Positions 42,759 to 52,232 of a DNA stretch of 64,000 nt are shown piece by piece (positions within the stretch are counted from its first letter, which is position 1; each line of letters opens with the position of its first letter). The notes below the pieces were generated by a model, which had not been told where the DNA came from, did not search any database, and worked only from the letters and a program-made list of their open reading frames with translations. The DNA comes from Streptomyces caelestis (GTDB lineage Bacteria; Actinomycetota; Actinomycetes; Streptomycetales; Streptomycetaceae), in contig NZ_JACHNE010000001.1 of NCBI RefSeq assembly GCF_014205255.1, positions 7,316,001-7,380,000 of the forward strand, read 5' to 3'. Made by a program: the position numbers and the translations under genes.

Positions 42759-43919
42759 GTGGCGGACGCTGCAGTGGGCGATACCTGGAAGACACCGAGG
42801 GTGCTCGTCGCCGCGGACAAGTTCAAGGGGTCGCTGACGGCCGTGGAGGTCGCCGAGCGGGTGACGGCCGGGCTGCGCCGGGTCGTACCGGACCTCGACG
42901 TCGAGGCACTGCCCGTGGCCGACGGTGGCGACGGAACCGTGGCCGCTGCGGTCGCGGCCGGGTTCGAGCGCCGGGAGGTGCGGGTCGCCGGTCCGCTCGG
43001 CGACGAGGTGACGGCGGCGTTCGCGCTGCGCGACGGCACCGCGGTCGTGGAGATGGCCGAGGCGAGCGGACTCCAGCGGTTGCCCGCCGGCGTCTTCGCA
43101 CCGCTCACGGCGTCCACGTACGGCTCCGGCGAGCTGCTGCGGGCCGCGCTGGACGCGGGTGCCCGCACCATCGTCTTCGGGGTCGGCGGCAGCGCCACCA
43201 CGGACGGCGGCGCCGGGATGCTGTCCGCGCTGGGCGCGCGCTTCCTGGACCCGCACGGCGAGCCGGTCCCTCCGGGCGGCGGCGGTCTCGCCGAACTGGC
43301 CACGGCCGACCTGTCCGGCCTCGACCCGCGCCTCACCGAGATCGAACTGGTTCTCGCCAGCGACGTCGACAACCCGCTGACCGGCCCGAAGGGCGCGCCC
43401 GCGGTCTACGGTCCGCAGAAGGGCGCCTCGCCGGACGACGTGGCGGGCCTGGACGCCGCCCTCGCCCACTTCGCGAAGGTGCTGGAGCGGTCGGCCGGAC
43501 CGCAGGCCGCCGAGTACGCCGCCGCACCGGGCGCGGGCGCGGCGGGCGGCATCGGCTACGGCGCCCTGCTCCTGGGTGCCCGCTTCCGCCCCGGCATCGA
43601 GGTCATGCTCGACGTCCTGGGCTTCGCCCCCGCCCTGGACCGCGCCGACCTGGTGATCACCGGCGAGGGCTCCCTCGACGAGCAGACCCTCCACGGCAAG
43701 GCCCCGGCGGGCGTCGCCGCGGCGGCCCGTGCGGCCGGCAAGGACGTCGTAGCGGTCTGCGGCCGCCTCGCCCTCCGCCCGGAGGCCCTGGGCCGAGCCG
43801 GAATCCGCCGGGCCTACCCCCTGACGGACGCGGAGCCGGACGTGGCGAAGTGCATCGCGGAGGCCGGGCCGATCCTGGAACGGGTGGCGGAGCGGATCGG
43901 GCGGGACTTCCTGACCTGA
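42759..43919 (+). CDS. glxK: Glycerate kinase
   Basis: 386 residues from a GTG with AGGGGAG 6 bases upstream. The type 1 glycerate kinase features are DKFKGSLTAVEVAERV at the start, VADGGDGT near residue 50, GVGGSATTDGGAGML near 145 and ITGEGSLDEQTLHGK near 300. It phosphorylates glycerate (to 2- or 3-phosphoglycerate) with ATP in glyoxylate and serine-cycle metabolism. It stands alone, ending just before a shared terminator. Confidence 0.93.
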   Translation: MADAAVGDTWKTPRVLVAADKFKGSLTAVEVAERVTAGLRRVVPDLDVEALPVADGGDGTVAAAVAAGFERREVRVAGPLGDEVTAAFALRDGTAVVEMAEASGLQRLPAGVFAPLTASTYGSGELLRAALDAGARTIVFGVGGSATTDGGAGMLSALGARFLDPHGEPVPPGGGGLAELATADLSGLDPRLTEIELVLASDVDNPLTGPKGAPAVYGPQKGASPDDVAGLDAALAHFAKVLERSAGPQAAEYAAAPGAGAAGGIGYGALLLGARFRPGIEVMLDVLGFAPALDRADLVITGEGSLDEQTLHGKAPAGVAAAARAAGKDVVAVCGRLALRPEALGRAGIRRAYPLTDAEPDVAKCIAEAGPILERVAERIGRDFLT

Positions 43920-44054
43920 GCCGGGCTTCCCCGGCCTCCGACCGTGCCTCCTGCCCGACCGTGTCGGGCGGCCGACGGGCACAGGCCGGGGGCCCGGGGG
44001 CGAAGCCCGCAGGAACAGCACCCCACGGAAGCGCACGAGAAAGCACAAGCAAAG

Positions 44055-44086
44055 GGCCCCGGACCGAAAACCCGGTCCGGGGCCCA
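44055..44086. terminator. Bidirectional terminator between glxK and pssA
   Basis: A 13-base-pair perfect stem GGGCCCCGGACCG / CGGTCCGGGGCCC with a six-base loop lies between the two convergent genes. A-rich sequence before it and AA after it give weak U-tracts in both directions. Confidence 0.85.
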
Positions 44087-44100
44087 AGCCAGTCGCAACG

Positions 44101-44955
44101 CTACGGCAGCTGCGCCGCCCGCGCCTCCCGCCGATTGTCACGGAAGTTGTTCACCCGCCGAGCCGTCGCGAACAGCGGAATCACCGCCCCCATGACCAGC
44201 TGAAGCGCGCATCCCGTCTGCAGCAGCAACTGCCCGCCCGGCGCGTCGAAGGCCCAGGCCGCCATCAGGCCCATGCCCAGCACGATCCACGACAGCATCG
44301 CCACCGCGAGTCGACCCCGGGGTTTGGGGTATTCCACACGGGACACCATCAACCACGCCGTCCCCAGGATCGCCAGCAGTGTCGCCACGAAGGGCAGCTC
44401 CAGCAACACGATGGACACGACCGTCAGCGCGCCGAAGGGCGACGGCATGCCCTGGAAGGTGCCGTCCTTGACCGTGACGCACGAGAACCGGGCAAGCCGC
44501 AGCACCACCGCCAGCAGCACGACGATCGCCCCGACCGCCGCCACCCGCTGGTGCGCGTCGTCCGCGACCATTCCGTACACCAGCACGAAGTACGCCGGCG
44601 CCAGCCCGAAGCTGATCAGGTCGGAGAGGTTGTCCAGCTCCGCGCCCATGGGGGAGGAGCGCAGCTTGCGCGCCACCAAGCCGTCGAAGAGGTCGAAGAC
44701 CGCCGCGCAGAGCATCAGGATGACCGCCGTGGCCGCGCTGTGGCGGGCCATGCCGGTCTCCTGGCTGCCCGTGAGGTGCGGGATCAGGATGCCGGTGGTG
44801 GTGAAGTACACCGCCATGAAGCCGCACGTGGCGTTGCCGAGCGTCAGGGTGTCCGCTATCGAGAGGCGAAGGGAGAGGGGCATCTCCTCTTCTTGGTCGA
44901 CCTCGTCGGCTTCCGGGACCCAGCCGGCCTTGGTATCAGGATCAATCACGGTCAA
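44101..44955 (-). CDS. pssA: CDP-diacylglycerol--serine O-phosphatidyltransferase
   Basis: 284 residues from TTG 44955; GTG 44949 is an alternative and both overlap the psd end. The CDP-alcohol phosphotransferase motif is DGLVARKLRSSPMGAELDNLSD, shown here as DGLVAR and GAELDNLSD; seven residues separate AR and G, where eight is common. Several membrane helices follow. It makes phosphatidylserine, which the Psd encoded just upstream decarboxylates to phosphatidylethanolamine. Confidence 0.93.
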   Translation of the reverse strand: MTVIDPDTKAGWVPEADEVDQEEEMPLSLRLSIADTLTLGNATCGFMAVYFTTTGILIPHLTGSQETGMARHSAATAVILMLCAAVFDLFDGLVARKLRSSPMGAELDNLSDLISFGLAPAYFVLVYGMVADDAHQRVAAVGAIVVLLAVVLRLARFSCVTVKDGTFQGMPSPFGALTVVSIVLLELPFVATLLAILGTAWLMVSRVEYPKPRGRLAVAMLSWIVLGMGLMAAWAFDAPGGQLLLQTGCALQLVMGAVIPLFATARRVNNFRDNRREARAAQLP

Positions 44956-45598
44956 TGCGAGTCACCCCAGCCACGGTCTTCTGTCCCACCTCGACCGCGA
45001 CCTCCACACCCTCGGGCAGGTAGAGGTCGACACGCGAGCCGAACCTGATCAGGCCGATCCGCTCGCCCTGCTCGACCTTGGTGCCCTGCGGCACGTACGG
45101 GACGATGCGGCGGGCCACCGCGCCGGCGATCTGGATCATCTCGATGTCACCGAGCTCGGTGTCGAAGTGCCAGACGACGCGCTCGTTGTTCTCGCTCTCC
45201 TTGTTGAAGGCGGGAACGAAGCCACCGGGCACGTGCTCGACGGACGTCACCGTGCCGGCCAGCGGCGCGCGGTTGACGTGGACGTTGAGCGGGCTCATGA
45301 AGATCGCGACGCGGGTGCGGCCGTCCTTCCACGGCATGATGCTCTGCACCACACCGTCGGCGGGCGAGATGACCCGGCCCTGGGCGATCTCGCGCTCCGG
45401 GTCGCGGAAGAACCACAGCATTCCCGCCGCGAGCGCGGTGGCGGGAACGGCGACGGCCTTGGCGGCGCCCGAGCGGCGGGCACGGGCCAGGCTGAGGGCT
45501 GCGGTGGCGACGGTCGGAAGGAGCCACGGCGATGCTCCGCGCGCGAGGCGTACGCCGGCCCGGCTGTCGCGAGGTGCAGAGGTTTGGCTGTGGGGCAT
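44942..45598 (-). CDS. psd: Phosphatidylserine decarboxylase, short form
   Basis: 218 residues from the ATG at 45598 (GAAGGT upstream). SPADGVVQSIMPW and FMSPLNVHVNRAP are family blocks, and the self-cleavage site is FGS in GLIRFGSRVDLYLP near residue 185, where the Ser becomes the pyruvoyl group. One N-terminal membrane segment precedes the catalytic part. The short proenzyme type is common in actinobacteria. The stop lies inside the pssA start region. Confidence 0.93.
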   Translation of the reverse strand: MPHSQTSAPRDSRAGVRLARGASPWLLPTVATAALSLARARRSGAAKAVAVPATALAAGMLWFFRDPEREIAQGRVISPADGVVQSIMPWKDGRTRVAIFMSPLNVHVNRAPLAGTVTSVEHVPGGFVPAFNKESENNERVVWHFDTELGDIEMIQIAGAVARRIVPYVPQGTKVEQGERIGLIRFGSRVDLYLPEGVEVAVEVGQKTVAGVTRIDRD

Positions 45599-45721
45599 GG
45601 ATGACCTTCGTAGCGGATGATGCCGCGCTTCGGCGGGGGACGGCGGCTTTCCGGCGATCGTAGCGGCTCGGAGCCATAACTGGGTAAGCCAGGAAGCCGA
45701 GTCGGCGGCCGAAGAGTGCTG

Positions 45722-45758
45722 ACGGGGTGTGATCTTGTTCTCCAAGAAAACACCCCGT
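45722..45758 (-). terminator. Probable terminator of the ethylmalonyl-CoA operon
   Basis: ACGGGGTGT and ACACCCCGT pair over 9 bases around a loop that itself contains CTTG..CAAG. It begins 10 bases after the mcd stop on the minus strand. The stem is good but there is no strong U-tract. Confidence 0.6.
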
Positions 45759-45768
45759 ATCCGGACAT

Positions 45769-46974
45769 CTAGCCCTGGAATCGATACTCTTCGAGCAGTC
45801 TCCGGCCGATGATCATTTTCTGGATCTCGGCGGTACCTTCACCGATCAGCAGCATCGGTGCCTCACGGTAGAGGCGCTCGATCTCGTACTCCTTGGAGAA
45901 GCCGTAGCCGCCGTGGATCCGGAAGGAGTCCTCCACGACCTCCTTGCAGTACTCGGAGGCGAGATACTTCGCCATCCCAGCCTCGAGGTCGTTTCGCTCA
46001 CCGGAGTCCTTTTTGCGTGCTGCGTTCACCATCATCGCATGCGCGGCCTCGACCTTGGTAGCCATCTCCGCCAGCTTGAACTGGATCGCCTGGTGCTGGG
46101 CGATCGGCTTCCCGAAGGTGTGACGCTGCTGCGCGTACTGGACACCCAGCTCGAACGCACGCTGGGCGACGCCACAGCCACGCGCCGCCACGTTGACGCG
46201 GCCCACCTCGACGCCGTCCATCATCTGGTAGAAACCACGCCCGGTGACCCCGCCGAGCACACGATCGGCAGGAATGCGCAGGCCATCCATGATGAGTTCG
46301 GTGGTGTCGACGCCCTTGTACCCCATCTTGTCGATCTTGCCGGGGATGGTGAGGCCGGGGCGGACCTCGCCGAAGCCCGGCTCCTTCTCGACCAGGAAGG
46401 TCGTCATCGACTTGTGGGGCGCGGTGCTCTCGGGGTGACCTTCGTCACTTCGGACCAGAACGGCCACCAGAGACGACGTACCGCCGTTGGTCAGCCACAT
46501 CTTCTGGCCGTTCAGGACGTACGCGTCGCCGTCCTTCACCGCCTTCGACGTGATCGCCGACACGTCCGAGCCGAGACCCGGCTCCGACATCGAGAACGCG
46601 CCACGGATGTCGCCGGCCGCCATCCTCGGCAGGAAGTGGTCCTTCTGCTCCTGCGTGCCGTGCTGCTTGAGCATGTACGCCACGATGAAGTGCGTGTTGA
46701 TGATGCCGGACACCGACATCCACCCGCGGGCGATCTCCTCCACGCACAGCGCGTACGTCAGGAGCGACTCGCCCAGCCCCCCGTACTCCTCGGGGATCAT
46801 CAGGCCGAACAGGCCCAACTCCTTGAGGCCGTCCACGATCTGCTGCGGGTACTCGTCGCGGTGCTCCAGCTCGGTCGCGACCGGGAGGATCTCCTTGTCC
46901 ACGAAGTCGCGGACGGTGGAGAGGATCTCCTGCTGGATGTCGGTCAGACCGGCGGTCTGGGCGAGTCGCGCCAT
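45769..46974 (-). CDS. mcd: Acyl-CoA dehydrogenase, probable (2S)-methylsuccinyl-CoA dehydrogenase
   Basis: 401 residues from the ATG at 46974. SMSEPGLGSDVSAITSKAV and MWLTNGG are FAD/substrate-binding blocks, and the C-terminal DSFRIHGGYGFSKEYEIE and EGTAEIQKMIIGR are standard. The reaction assigned from context is oxidation of methylsuccinyl-CoA to mesaconyl-CoA in the ethylmalonyl-CoA pathway. The gene is last in the five-gene operon, 2 bases after the mesaconyl-CoA hydratase gene. Proteobacterial Mcd proteins are longer (about 550 residues, family knowledge). Confidence 0.88.
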   Translation of the reverse strand: MARLAQTAGLTDIQQEILSTVRDFVDKEILPVATELEHRDEYPQQIVDGLKELGLFGLMIPEEYGGLGESLLTYALCVEEIARGWMSVSGIINTHFIVAYMLKQHGTQEQKDHFLPRMAAGDIRGAFSMSEPGLGSDVSAITSKAVKDGDAYVLNGQKMWLTNGGTSSLVAVLVRSDEGHPESTAPHKSMTTFLVEKEPGFGEVRPGLTIPGKIDKMGYKGVDTTELIMDGLRIPADRVLGGVTGRGFYQMMDGVEVGRVNVAARGCGVAQRAFELGVQYAQQRHTFGKPIAQHQAIQFKLAEMATKVEAAHAMMVNAARKKDSGERNDLEAGMAKYLASEYCKEVVEDSFRIHGGYGFSKEYEIERLYREAPMLLIGEGTAEIQKMIIGRRLLEEYRFQG

Positions 46975-46976
46975 GG

Positions 46977-47489
46977 CTACTTCTCCTGCTCCCTCAGCTG
47001 CGGCCGGCCGGGCTGCTCGCCGCCGCGCTCCTTGATGTACGTCTCGGTCGGCACCATCACCTTGCGGCGGAACACGCAGACCAGCGTGCCGTCCTGCTTG
47101 TAGCCCTTGGTCTCGACGTGGACGATGCCGCGGTCGTTCTTCGACTTCGACGGCCACTTGTCGAGCACGGTCGTCTCGCCGTAGATCGTGTCGCCGTGGA
47201 AGGTCGGCGCCACGTGCCTGAGCGACTCGATCTCCAGGTTGGCGATCGCCTTGCCGGAGACGTCCGGCACGGACATGCCGAGCAGCAGCGAGTAGATGTA
47301 GTTCCCGACGACGACGTTCCTGCCGAAGTCCGTCGTCTGCTCCGCGTAGTTCGCGTCCATGTGGAGCGGGTGGTGGTTCATGGTGAGGAGACAGAACAGG
47401 TGGTCGTCGTACTCGGTGACCGTCTTGCCCGGCCAGTGCTTGTACGTCGCCCCGACCTCGAACTCCTCGTAGGTGCGTCCGAACTGCAT
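46977..47489 (-). CDS. mch: MaoC-family dehydratase, probable mesaconyl-CoA hydratase
   Basis: 170 residues from the ATG at 47489. FGRTYEEFEVGATYKHWPG and TMNHHPLHMDANYAEQT carry the hot-dog fold's hydratase motif with catalytic Asp and His. In this pathway the enzyme hydrates mesaconyl-CoA to beta-methylmalyl-CoA. It lies 5 bases after the lyase gene. Confidence 0.88.
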   Translation of the reverse strand: MQFGRTYEEFEVGATYKHWPGKTVTEYDDHLFCLLTMNHHPLHMDANYAEQTTDFGRNVVVGNYIYSLLLGMSVPDVSGKAIANLEIESLRHVAPTFHGDTIYGETTVLDKWPSKSKNDRGIVHVETKGYKQDGTLVCVFRRKVMVPTETYIKERGGEQPGRPQLREQEK

Positions 47490-47494
47490 GGCGC

Positions 47495-48511
47495 TCAGGC
47501 CTCCGGGGTCTCGAACTTGCTGGTGCGCCGCATGCCGGCGGCGCGTCCCTTGCCCGCGATGACCAGGGCCATCTTGCGGCTGGCCTCGTCGATCATCTCG
47601 TCGCCGAGCATCGCGGAGCCCTTCTTGCCGCCCGCCTCGGACGTGTAGTAGTCGTACGCGTCCAGGATCAGCTCGGCGTGGTCGTAGTCCTCCTGGGAGG
47701 GCGAGAAGATCTCGTTGGACGCCTCGACCTGGCCCGGGTGCAGCACCCACTTGCCGTCGAAGCCGAGGGCGGCGGCGCGCTGGGCGACCTCGCGGTAGCC
47801 GTCGATGTTGCGGATCTGCAGGTAGGGGCCGTCGATCGCCTGGAGGTTGTTGGCGCGGGCGGCCATCAGGATCTTCATCAGGATGTAGTGGTAGGCGTCC
47901 GCCGGGTAGCCGGGCGGCTGCTCGCCCACGACCAGCGACTTCATGTTGATCGACGCCATGAAGTCGGCCGGGCCGAAGATGATCGTCTCGACGCGGGGGG
48001 AGGCCTGCGCGATCTCGTTGACGTTGTTCAGGCCCTGCGCGTTCTCGATCTGCGCCTCGATGCCGATCCGGCCGACCTCGAAGCCCATCGTCTTCTCGAT
48101 CTGCGTCAGCAGCAGGTCCAGGGCGACGATCTGCTGGGCGTCCTGCACCTTCGGCAGCATGATGCAGTCGAGGTTCGGGCCGGCGCCCTCGACGACCGTG
48201 ACGACATCGCGGTACGTCCACTCGGTCGTCCAGTCGTTGACGCGCACGACCCGTGTCTTGCCCGTCCAGTCGCCCTCGTTGAGGAACTTGACGATGGTGT
48301 GCCGCGCCTCGGGCTTGGCGAGCGGGGCGCACGCGTCCTCCAGGTCGAGGAAGACCTGGTCCGCCGGGAGGCCCTGGGCCTTCTCCAGGAAGCGCGGGTT
48401 CGAGCCCGGTACCGCCAGGCAGGAACGCCGGGGGCGAAGGCGGTTGATCGAAGGGTGCGCGGCGGAGCCGCCCGTTGGAAGGGTGGTGGTGGGCGACGGG
48501 TGGGCGGTCAT
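47495..48511 (-). CDS. mcl: HpcH/HpaI (CitE-like) lyase, probable beta-methylmalyl-CoA/malyl-CoA lyase
   Basis: 338 residues from the ATG at 48511, which overlaps the mutase stop (ATGA). PGSNPRFLEKAQ, FLDLEDACAPLAKPEAR and IEAQIENAQGLNNVNEIA carry the metal-binding acidic residues of the CitE-like family. In context it splits beta-methylmalyl-CoA into propionyl-CoA and glyoxylate. Confidence 0.88.
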   Translation of the reverse strand: MTAHPSPTTTLPTGGSAAHPSINRLRPRRSCLAVPGSNPRFLEKAQGLPADQVFLDLEDACAPLAKPEARHTIVKFLNEGDWTGKTRVVRVNDWTTEWTYRDVVTVVEGAGPNLDCIMLPKVQDAQQIVALDLLLTQIEKTMGFEVGRIGIEAQIENAQGLNNVNEIAQASPRVETIIFGPADFMASINMKSLVVGEQPPGYPADAYHYILMKILMAARANNLQAIDGPYLQIRNIDGYREVAQRAAALGFDGKWVLHPGQVEASNEIFSPSQEDYDHAELILDAYDYYTSEAGGKKGSAMLGDEMIDEASRKMALVIAGKGRAAGMRRTSKFETPEA

Positions 48512-50535
48512 GCGGGGACCTCCAGAGGGTCGAGCTTGTTCGCTTTCCGGATCTCGTCGACGATGCGGCCGATGATTCCGGTGATGTCGAAGTCCTTCGG
48601 GGTGAAGACCGCGGCCACTCCGGCTGCCCTGAGCTGCTCGGCATCCCCGTTCGGGATGATGCCACCGGCGATCACCGGAATGTCTGTGGCACCGGCCACA
48701 CGCAGCCGTTCGAGCACGTCCGGCACCAGTTGGGCGTGCGAGCCGGACAGGATGGACAGGCCGACCGCGTGCACGTCCTCGGCGAGGGCCGCGTCCACGA
48801 TCTGCTCGGGCGTCAGCCGGATGCCCTGGTAGACCACCTCGAAGCCGGCGTCACGCGCGCGCACGGCGATCTGCTCGGCGCCGTTGGAGTGGCCGTCCAG
48901 GCCCGGCTTGCCGACCAGGAAACGCAGCTTGCCGACGCCCAGCTCCTTGGCCGTCAGGTCCACCGTGCGACGGACCCGGTGCAGTGTGCTGCCCTCCTCG
49001 ACGGGGACGGCCACCGGCGCCGAGGAGACACCCGTGGGAGCCCTGAACTCGCCGAACACCTCGCGCAGGGCCCCGGCCCACTCGCCGGTGGTCGCCCCGG
49101 CGCGGGCGCACTCCAGGGTGGCCTCCATGAGGTTCCCGGTGCCGCAGGCGGCCTCCTTCAGCCGCTCCAGCGCCTTGCAGGGCCGCGGGTGGTTGAAGGG
49201 CGGCTGGTAGCGGCTGTCGCGCCACTGCTGGAGCGAGGCGATGACGCGGGCCTCGACCTCCGGGTCGACCGTCTGGATCGCGGTGTCCAGGTCGGCGGTC
49301 AGCGGGTTCGGCTCGGTGCCCTCGAAGGCGTTCACGCCGATGATCTTCTCCTGGCCGGACTCGATCCGGCCCCGGCGCTCCGCGTGCGAGGCGACCAGCT
49401 GCGACTTGAGGTAGCCGGACTCGACGGCCGCCATCGCGCCCCCCATCTCCTGGATGCGGTCGATCTCCGCGGACGCGGCCTCGACCAGCTCCTCCACCTT
49501 CGCCTCGATGACCTTCGAGCCCTCGAAGATGTCGTCGTACTCCAGCAGATCGCTCTCGTACGCCAGCACCTGCTGGATGCGCAGTGACCACTGCTGGTCC
49601 CACGGGCGGGGCAGGCCGAGCGCCTCGTTCCAGGCGGGGAGCTGCACGGCGCGAGCGCGGGCGTCCTTGGAGAGGGTCACGGCCAGCATCTCCAGGACGA
49701 TCCGCTGGACGTTGTTCTCCGGCTGGGCCTCGGTCAGGCCGAGGGAGTTGACCTGGACGCCGTAGCGGAAACGACGGTGCTTGGGGTTCTCGATGCCGTA
49801 CCGCTCGCGGGTGATCCTGTCCCAGATGCGGCCGAAGGCGCGCATCTTGCACATCTCCTCGATGAAACGGACGCCCGCGTTCACGAAGAACGAGATCCGG
49901 CCGACGACATCGCCCATGCGCTCCTGCGGCACCTGCCCCGAGTCGCGCACGGCGTCGAGGACGGCGATCGCGGTGGACATCGCGTACGCGATCTCCTGGA
50001 CCGGCGTGGCGCCCGCCTCCTGCAGGTGGTAGCTGCAGATGTTGATCGGATTCCACTTCGGCATGTGTGAGACCGTGTACGCGATCATGTCCGTCGTCAG
50101 CCGGAGCGACGGCCCGGGCGGGAACACGTGCGTGCCGCGGGACAGGTACTCCTTGACGATGTCGTTCTGGGTCGTGCCCTGGAGCTTGGTGATGTCCGCA
50201 CCCTGCTCCTCGGCGACGACCTGGTAGAGCGCCAGCAGCCACATGGCCGTGGCGTTGATGGTCATCGAGGTGTTCATCTGCTCCAGGGGGATGTCCTGGA
50301 ACAGCCGGCGCATGTCACCGACGTGCCCGATCGGCACACCGACCCGGCCGACCTCGCCGCGGGCGAGGATGTGGTCGGAGTCGTAGCCGGTCTGCGTCGG
50401 CAGGTCGAAGGCCACGGACAGACCCGTCTGGCCCTTGGCGAGGTTGCGCCGGTACAGCTCGTTGGACGCCTCGGCCGTGGAGTGACCGGCGTAGGTCCGC
50501 ATGAGCCACGGCCGGTCCTTCTGACGCTCAGTCAT
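48508..50535 (-). CDS. ecm: B12-dependent ethylmalonyl-CoA mutase (MeaA)
   Basis: 675 residues. The barrel half opens with RTYAGHSTAEASNELYRRN and GLSVAFDLPTQTGYDSDH. The cobalamin-binding domain starts near residue 535 with GKPGLDGHSNGAEQ, where DGHxxG supplies the His ligand to cobalt. The length and sequence fit MeaA/Ecm rather than the longer methylmalonyl-CoA mutase. It converts ethylmalonyl-CoA to methylsuccinyl-CoA. I looked for a cobalamin riboswitch upstream of the operon and did not see one. Confidence 0.92.
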   Translation of the reverse strand: MTERQKDRPWLMRTYAGHSTAEASNELYRRNLAKGQTGLSVAFDLPTQTGYDSDHILARGEVGRVGVPIGHVGDMRRLFQDIPLEQMNTSMTINATAMWLLALYQVVAEEQGADITKLQGTTQNDIVKEYLSRGTHVFPPGPSLRLTTDMIAYTVSHMPKWNPINICSYHLQEAGATPVQEIAYAMSTAIAVLDAVRDSGQVPQERMGDVVGRISFFVNAGVRFIEEMCKMRAFGRIWDRITRERYGIENPKHRRFRYGVQVNSLGLTEAQPENNVQRIVLEMLAVTLSKDARARAVQLPAWNEALGLPRPWDQQWSLRIQQVLAYESDLLEYDDIFEGSKVIEAKVEELVEAASAEIDRIQEMGGAMAAVESGYLKSQLVASHAERRGRIESGQEKIIGVNAFEGTEPNPLTADLDTAIQTVDPEVEARVIASLQQWRDSRYQPPFNHPRPCKALERLKEAACGTGNLMEATLECARAGATTGEWAGALREVFGEFRAPTGVSSAPVAVPVEEGSTLHRVRRTVDLTAKELGVGKLRFLVGKPGLDGHSNGAEQIAVRARDAGFEVVYQGIRLTPEQIVDAALAEDVHAVGLSILSGSHAQLVPDVLERLRVAGATDIPVIAGGIIPNGDAEQLRAAGVAAVFTPKDFDITGIIGRIVDEIRKANKLDPLEVPA

Positions 50536-50554
50536 CTGTGACCTCAGCTGTCTT

Positions 50555-51898
50555 TCAGACGTTCCGGAAGCGGTTGATGGCGTCGATGTGCTGCGCGCGC
50601 TTGGCGTGGTCGCGCACGCCCAGGCCCTCCTCGGGGGCCATGCACAGCACGCCGACCTTGCCCTGGTGCAGGTTGCGGTGCACGTCGTAGGCGGCCTGGC
50701 CGGTGTCCTCCAGGGAGTACACCTTCGACAGGGTCGGGTGGATCTTGCCCTTCGCGATGAGCCGGTTGGCCTCCCAGGCCTCGCGGTAGTTGGCGAAGTG
50801 CGAGCCGATGATCCGCTTCAGCGACATCCACAGGTAGCGGTTGTCGTACTCGTGCATGTAGCCCGAGGTGGAGGCACAGGTGGTGATGGTGCCGCCCTTG
50901 CGGGTGACGAAGACGCTCGCGCCGAAGGTCTCGCGGCCGGGGTGCTCGAAGACGATGTCGATGTCCTCGCCGCCGGTGAGCTCGCGGATGCGCTTGCCGA
51001 AGCGCTTCCACTCCTTGGGGTCCTGGGTGTTCTCGTCCTTCCAGAACTTGTAGCCCTCGGCGTTGCGGTCGATGATCGCCTCGGCGCCCATGGACCGGCA
51101 GATCTCCGCCTTCTGCGGCGAGGACACGACACAGATCGGGTTGGCGCCGCCGGCCAGCGCGAACTGGGTGGCGTAACTGCCGAGTCCGCCGCTCGCGCCC
51201 CAGATGAGCACGTTGTCGCCCTGCTTCATGGCGGCGCCGTTGCGGGAGACCAGCTGCCGGTAGGCGGTGGAGTTCACCAGGCCCGGGGCGGCGGCCTCCT
51301 CCCAGCTCAGGTGGTCCGGCTTGGGCATCAGCTGGTTGGACTTCACCAGCGCGATCTCGGCGAGGCCGCCGAAGTTGGTCTCGAAGCCCCAGATGCGCTG
51401 CTCCGGGTCGAGCATCGTGTCGTTGTGGCCGTCGCTGGACTCCAGCTCGACGGACAGACAGTGCGCGACGACCTCGTCACCGGGACGCCAGGCGTTGACG
51501 CCCGGGCCGGTGCGCAGGACGACGCCCGCGAGGTCGGAGCCGATGATGTGGTACGGCAGGTCGTGGCGCTTGGCCAGCTCGCTGGTGCGGCCGTAGCGCT
51601 CCAGGAAGCCGAACGTCGACAGCGGCTCGAAGATCGAGGTCCACACCGAGTTGTAGTTGACCGACGAGGCCATGACGGCCACCAGGGCCTCGCCCGGGCC
51701 GAGCTCGGGCAGCGGCACCTCGTCCAGGTGGATCGACTTGCGGGGGTCCTTGTCGCGCGTGGCGAGCCCGGCGAACATCTCCGTCTCGTCCTTGTGCACG
51801 GTGATCGCGCGGTACGACTCGGGGAGCGGGAGGGCGGCGAAGTCCTCCGACGTGGAGTCGGGCGACTGGATCGCGGCCAGGATGTCCTTCACGGTCAC
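50555..51898 (-). CDS. ccr: Crotonyl-CoA carboxylase/reductase
   Basis: 447 residues from a GTG with GGAGG 7 bases upstream (VTVKDILAAIQ), the same length as classical Streptomyces Ccr. It is a zinc-less MDR enzyme: NADPH-binding WGASGGLGSYATQFALAGG near residue 215 and the end with FEHPGRETFGAS and the IGSHFANYREA block typical of Ccr. It reductively carboxylates crotonyl-CoA to ethylmalonyl-CoA, the committed step. It is the first gene of the operon; 19 bases separate it from the mutase gene. Confidence 0.94.
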   Translation of the reverse strand: MTVKDILAAIQSPDSTSEDFAALPLPESYRAITVHKDETEMFAGLATRDKDPRKSIHLDEVPLPELGPGEALVAVMASSVNYNSVWTSIFEPLSTFGFLERYGRTSELAKRHDLPYHIIGSDLAGVVLRTGPGVNAWRPGDEVVAHCLSVELESSDGHNDTMLDPEQRIWGFETNFGGLAEIALVKSNQLMPKPDHLSWEEAAAPGLVNSTAYRQLVSRNGAAMKQGDNVLIWGASGGLGSYATQFALAGGANPICVVSSPQKAEICRSMGAEAIIDRNAEGYKFWKDENTQDPKEWKRFGKRIRELTGGEDIDIVFEHPGRETFGASVFVTRKGGTITTCASTSGYMHEYDNRYLWMSLKRIIGSHFANYREAWEANRLIAKGKIHPTLSKVYSLEDTGQAAYDVHRNLHQGKVGVLCMAPEEGLGVRDHAKRAQHIDAINRFRNV

Positions 51899-52097
51899 GG
51901 TATTGCCTCCGGCGGTGAGCGCCCTGAGGGAGGGGCGCTGACGGTTACGTCGGTGCTGCTGAGGGTCGAGGGTGTGCCGTCGGTTCGGCGGTGGTGCTGG
52001 TCGGCAGCGCTGGTGGCGCGGGAGGTTGCCTGTGACGCAGGCGTCCGGACGGCAGGCGCTGGGCTTGCGGGGACATCGCCCGGACCTCTTCAACGTA

Positions 52098-52112
52098 TGA
52101 CACCGCGTGTCA
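52098..52112. promoter_or_regulatory. Palindrome TGACACCGCGTGTCA upstream of ccr
   Basis: Perfect 6-base arms TGACAC/GTGTCA around CGC, 200 bases before the ccr start. It lies in a 258-base leader between ccr and the tetR terminator with no other gene (51899-52232). It is a good candidate operator, perhaps for the TetR protein encoded next. Confidence 0.5.
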
Positions 52113-52232
52113 CCCCGCAAGGCACTGAGTGCCAGAAGTTCCTCTCACATGAAATCTTTACGTAACAAATGAGCGATGATCGATCGAACGGGCTCGCAGA
52201 GGCCCTTCAAAACGGCCCCTGACATGCCAAAA

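Noticed and set aside
51899..52232. Possible cobalamin riboswitch upstream of the ccr-ecm operon
   Set aside because: I looked for the conserved B12-box-like core and a matching folded leader and saw only a palindrome; no riboswitch call is justified.
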